From assembly GCF_009811315.1 (NCBI RefSeq), contig NZ_BLID01000011.1, positions 1-64,000 on the forward strand: a stretch of 64,000 nucleotides of DNA, in the 5' to 3' direction. Under the pieces are notes generated by a model that was not told the DNA's origin, made no database searches, and saw only the letters and a program-made list of their open reading frames with translations. Positions 63,267 to 64,000 of the stretch are shown one piece after another (position 1 is the first letter of the stretch; every line of letters starts with the position of its first letter). The position numbers were made by a program, and so were the translations under genes. Source of the DNA: Vibrio atypicus (GTDB lineage: Bacteria > Pseudomonadota > Gammaproteobacteria > Enterobacterales > Vibrionaceae).

Positions 63267-64000
63267 TTAGCGACGACGACGTAAGAAACCAAATCCAAAC
63301 ATAGCCAATAGCGTGCCAAGACCAAAGCTACCACCTGAACCGTCATACTCTGGCTCTACAGGTTTAACATTGCTTGAGTCACGCTTCTCGATAGATACAG
63401 GCATCGTTTTAGAATCAATCACCTTTTGCTCAGTTGTTGACGTTGAGCGCTGAGTATTATCTCTGTCACCTTTCAGTACCATCGTTAAGGTGTATTCACC
63501 AGCTTCCAAGCCAGCAACGTCAAACATCACCGTTTGAGCACCGTCAGCCTTAAGTGCCACTTTTGGCAGTGTTACACCTGCAGGACGAGGAGAAATTGAG
63601 ATTTCTGCAACATCCCCCTCTCTAGCTTGATCTGAGACAGGGAACGCAATATCTGCTCGACCACTCTTCATAGTGATAGACACAGGCACTTCTCCAGCTT
63701 CGCCATATGTGTAACCTAAACTGATTATTGCTGAATCATGATCTGAAGATCGGAATGGGTTTTCAGCATAGAACGGGTTAGGCTCATTTTCATCACCGCC
63801 TTTATATTTGTTGTTGTAGTCATATAAAGACGACTCTGGCGCATTGATATGCCAATCCGTTGCATCTACCAAACGATTTTTAAGCGACGAGGAAATTAGC
63901 ATGTGATCCAAAGAGCCAACTTCATCATTGTATGAATAGCTCCATGAAGTTTTGCCTTCTTCAGTTTTTAGATCTACGGCATTCAAATAACCAAATGTCT
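63267..64000 (-). CDS. ExeM/Xds-like extracellular nuclease with GlyGly-CTERM (5' part outside window)
   Basis: The C-terminal part (about 244 residues) of an exported nuclease of the endonuclease/exonuclease/phosphatase type; the frame stays open to the window edge. The visible end of the active site is intact: GSLDHMLISSSL and RSSDHDSAIISLGY keep the Asp-His expected for catalysis. A beta domain and the GlyGly-CTERM tail (GSGGSFGLGTLLAMFGFGFLRRRR) follow. It is a paralog of the 60201-63149 protein, with shared blocks such as WHINAPESSLYDYNN / WNINAAESSVLAYSN. In V. cholerae, Xds is the related nuclease near pabA. Confidence 0.85.
   Translation of the reverse strand, partial: TFGYLNAVDLKTEEGKTSWSYSYNDEVGSLDHMLISSSLKNRLVDATDWHINAPESSLYDYNNKYKGGDENEPNPFYAENPFRSSDHDSAIISLGYTYGEAGEVPVSITMKSGRADIAFPVSDQAREGDVAEISISPRPAGVTLPKVALKADGAQTVMFDVAGLEAGEYTLTMVLKGDRDNTQRSTSTTEQKVIDSKTMPVSIEKRDSSNVKPVEPEYDGSGGSFGLGTLLAMFGFGFLRRRR

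Overview
This window is chromosomal DNA of a Vibrio-like gammaproteobacterium, probably from the large chromosome. The evidence is the sodium-driven flagellar motor gene motX, exported proteins ending in a GlyGly-CTERM tail, DUF2780 and TIGR04219-type envelope proteins, and crp, ast, pabA and extracellular nuclease genes in the order I recall from Vibrio cholerae. No phage, transposase, CRISPR array or tRNA gene was seen, and most genes are conserved housekeeping genes. The species cannot be named from the sequence.

Layout. (1) 1-310: promoters P2 and P1 and the boxA leader of an rRNA operon that runs left out of the window. (2) 0.5-14.7 kb: two sulfate-assimilation clusters on the minus strand, cysJ-cysI-cysH and cobA-cysD-cysN-SLC13 permease-cysC. 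Between them lie an outer-membrane protein, pspG, dusA, zur and cheX. Together they encode every step from sulfate uptake to sulfide, plus the siroheme precursor methyltransferase. (3) 15-21 kb: cpdB, small regulator, acetyltransferase and transporter genes, an OapA/YtfB-like protein, fklB and a DUF2780 lipoprotein. (4) 21.2-34.9 kb: the S10, spc and alpha ribosomal protein operons, unbroken, with secY and rpoA. Each operon start has its own promoter or leader. (5) 35.4-43.6 kb: rlmB, rnr, an exported amidohydrolase, motX with a clear sigma-28 promoter, purA and isoaspartyl peptidase. (6) 43.7-52.6 kb: slyD, yheV, kefB, kefG and the divergent yheS, TIGR02444, yheT, yheU, prkB and crp, which is the enterobacterial gene order. 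(7) 52.7-59.1 kb: a DUF1338 dioxygenase, the arginine succinyltransferase genes astC-astA-astD, a small lipoprotein and pabA. (8) 59.2-64 kb: three secreted nuclease-type genes, the last cut by the window edge.

Most interesting points. The 982-residue ExeM/Xds-like protein has lost several of the residues expected in its nuclease active site, while its cut-off neighbour keeps those that are visible. The exported amidohydrolase has a PurR-like operator upstream. The astC-astA spacer is bounded by an exact 11-bp inverted repeat and looks like a structured or dispersed element. No wholly new multi-gene system was found; the nuclease cluster is the nearest candidate.
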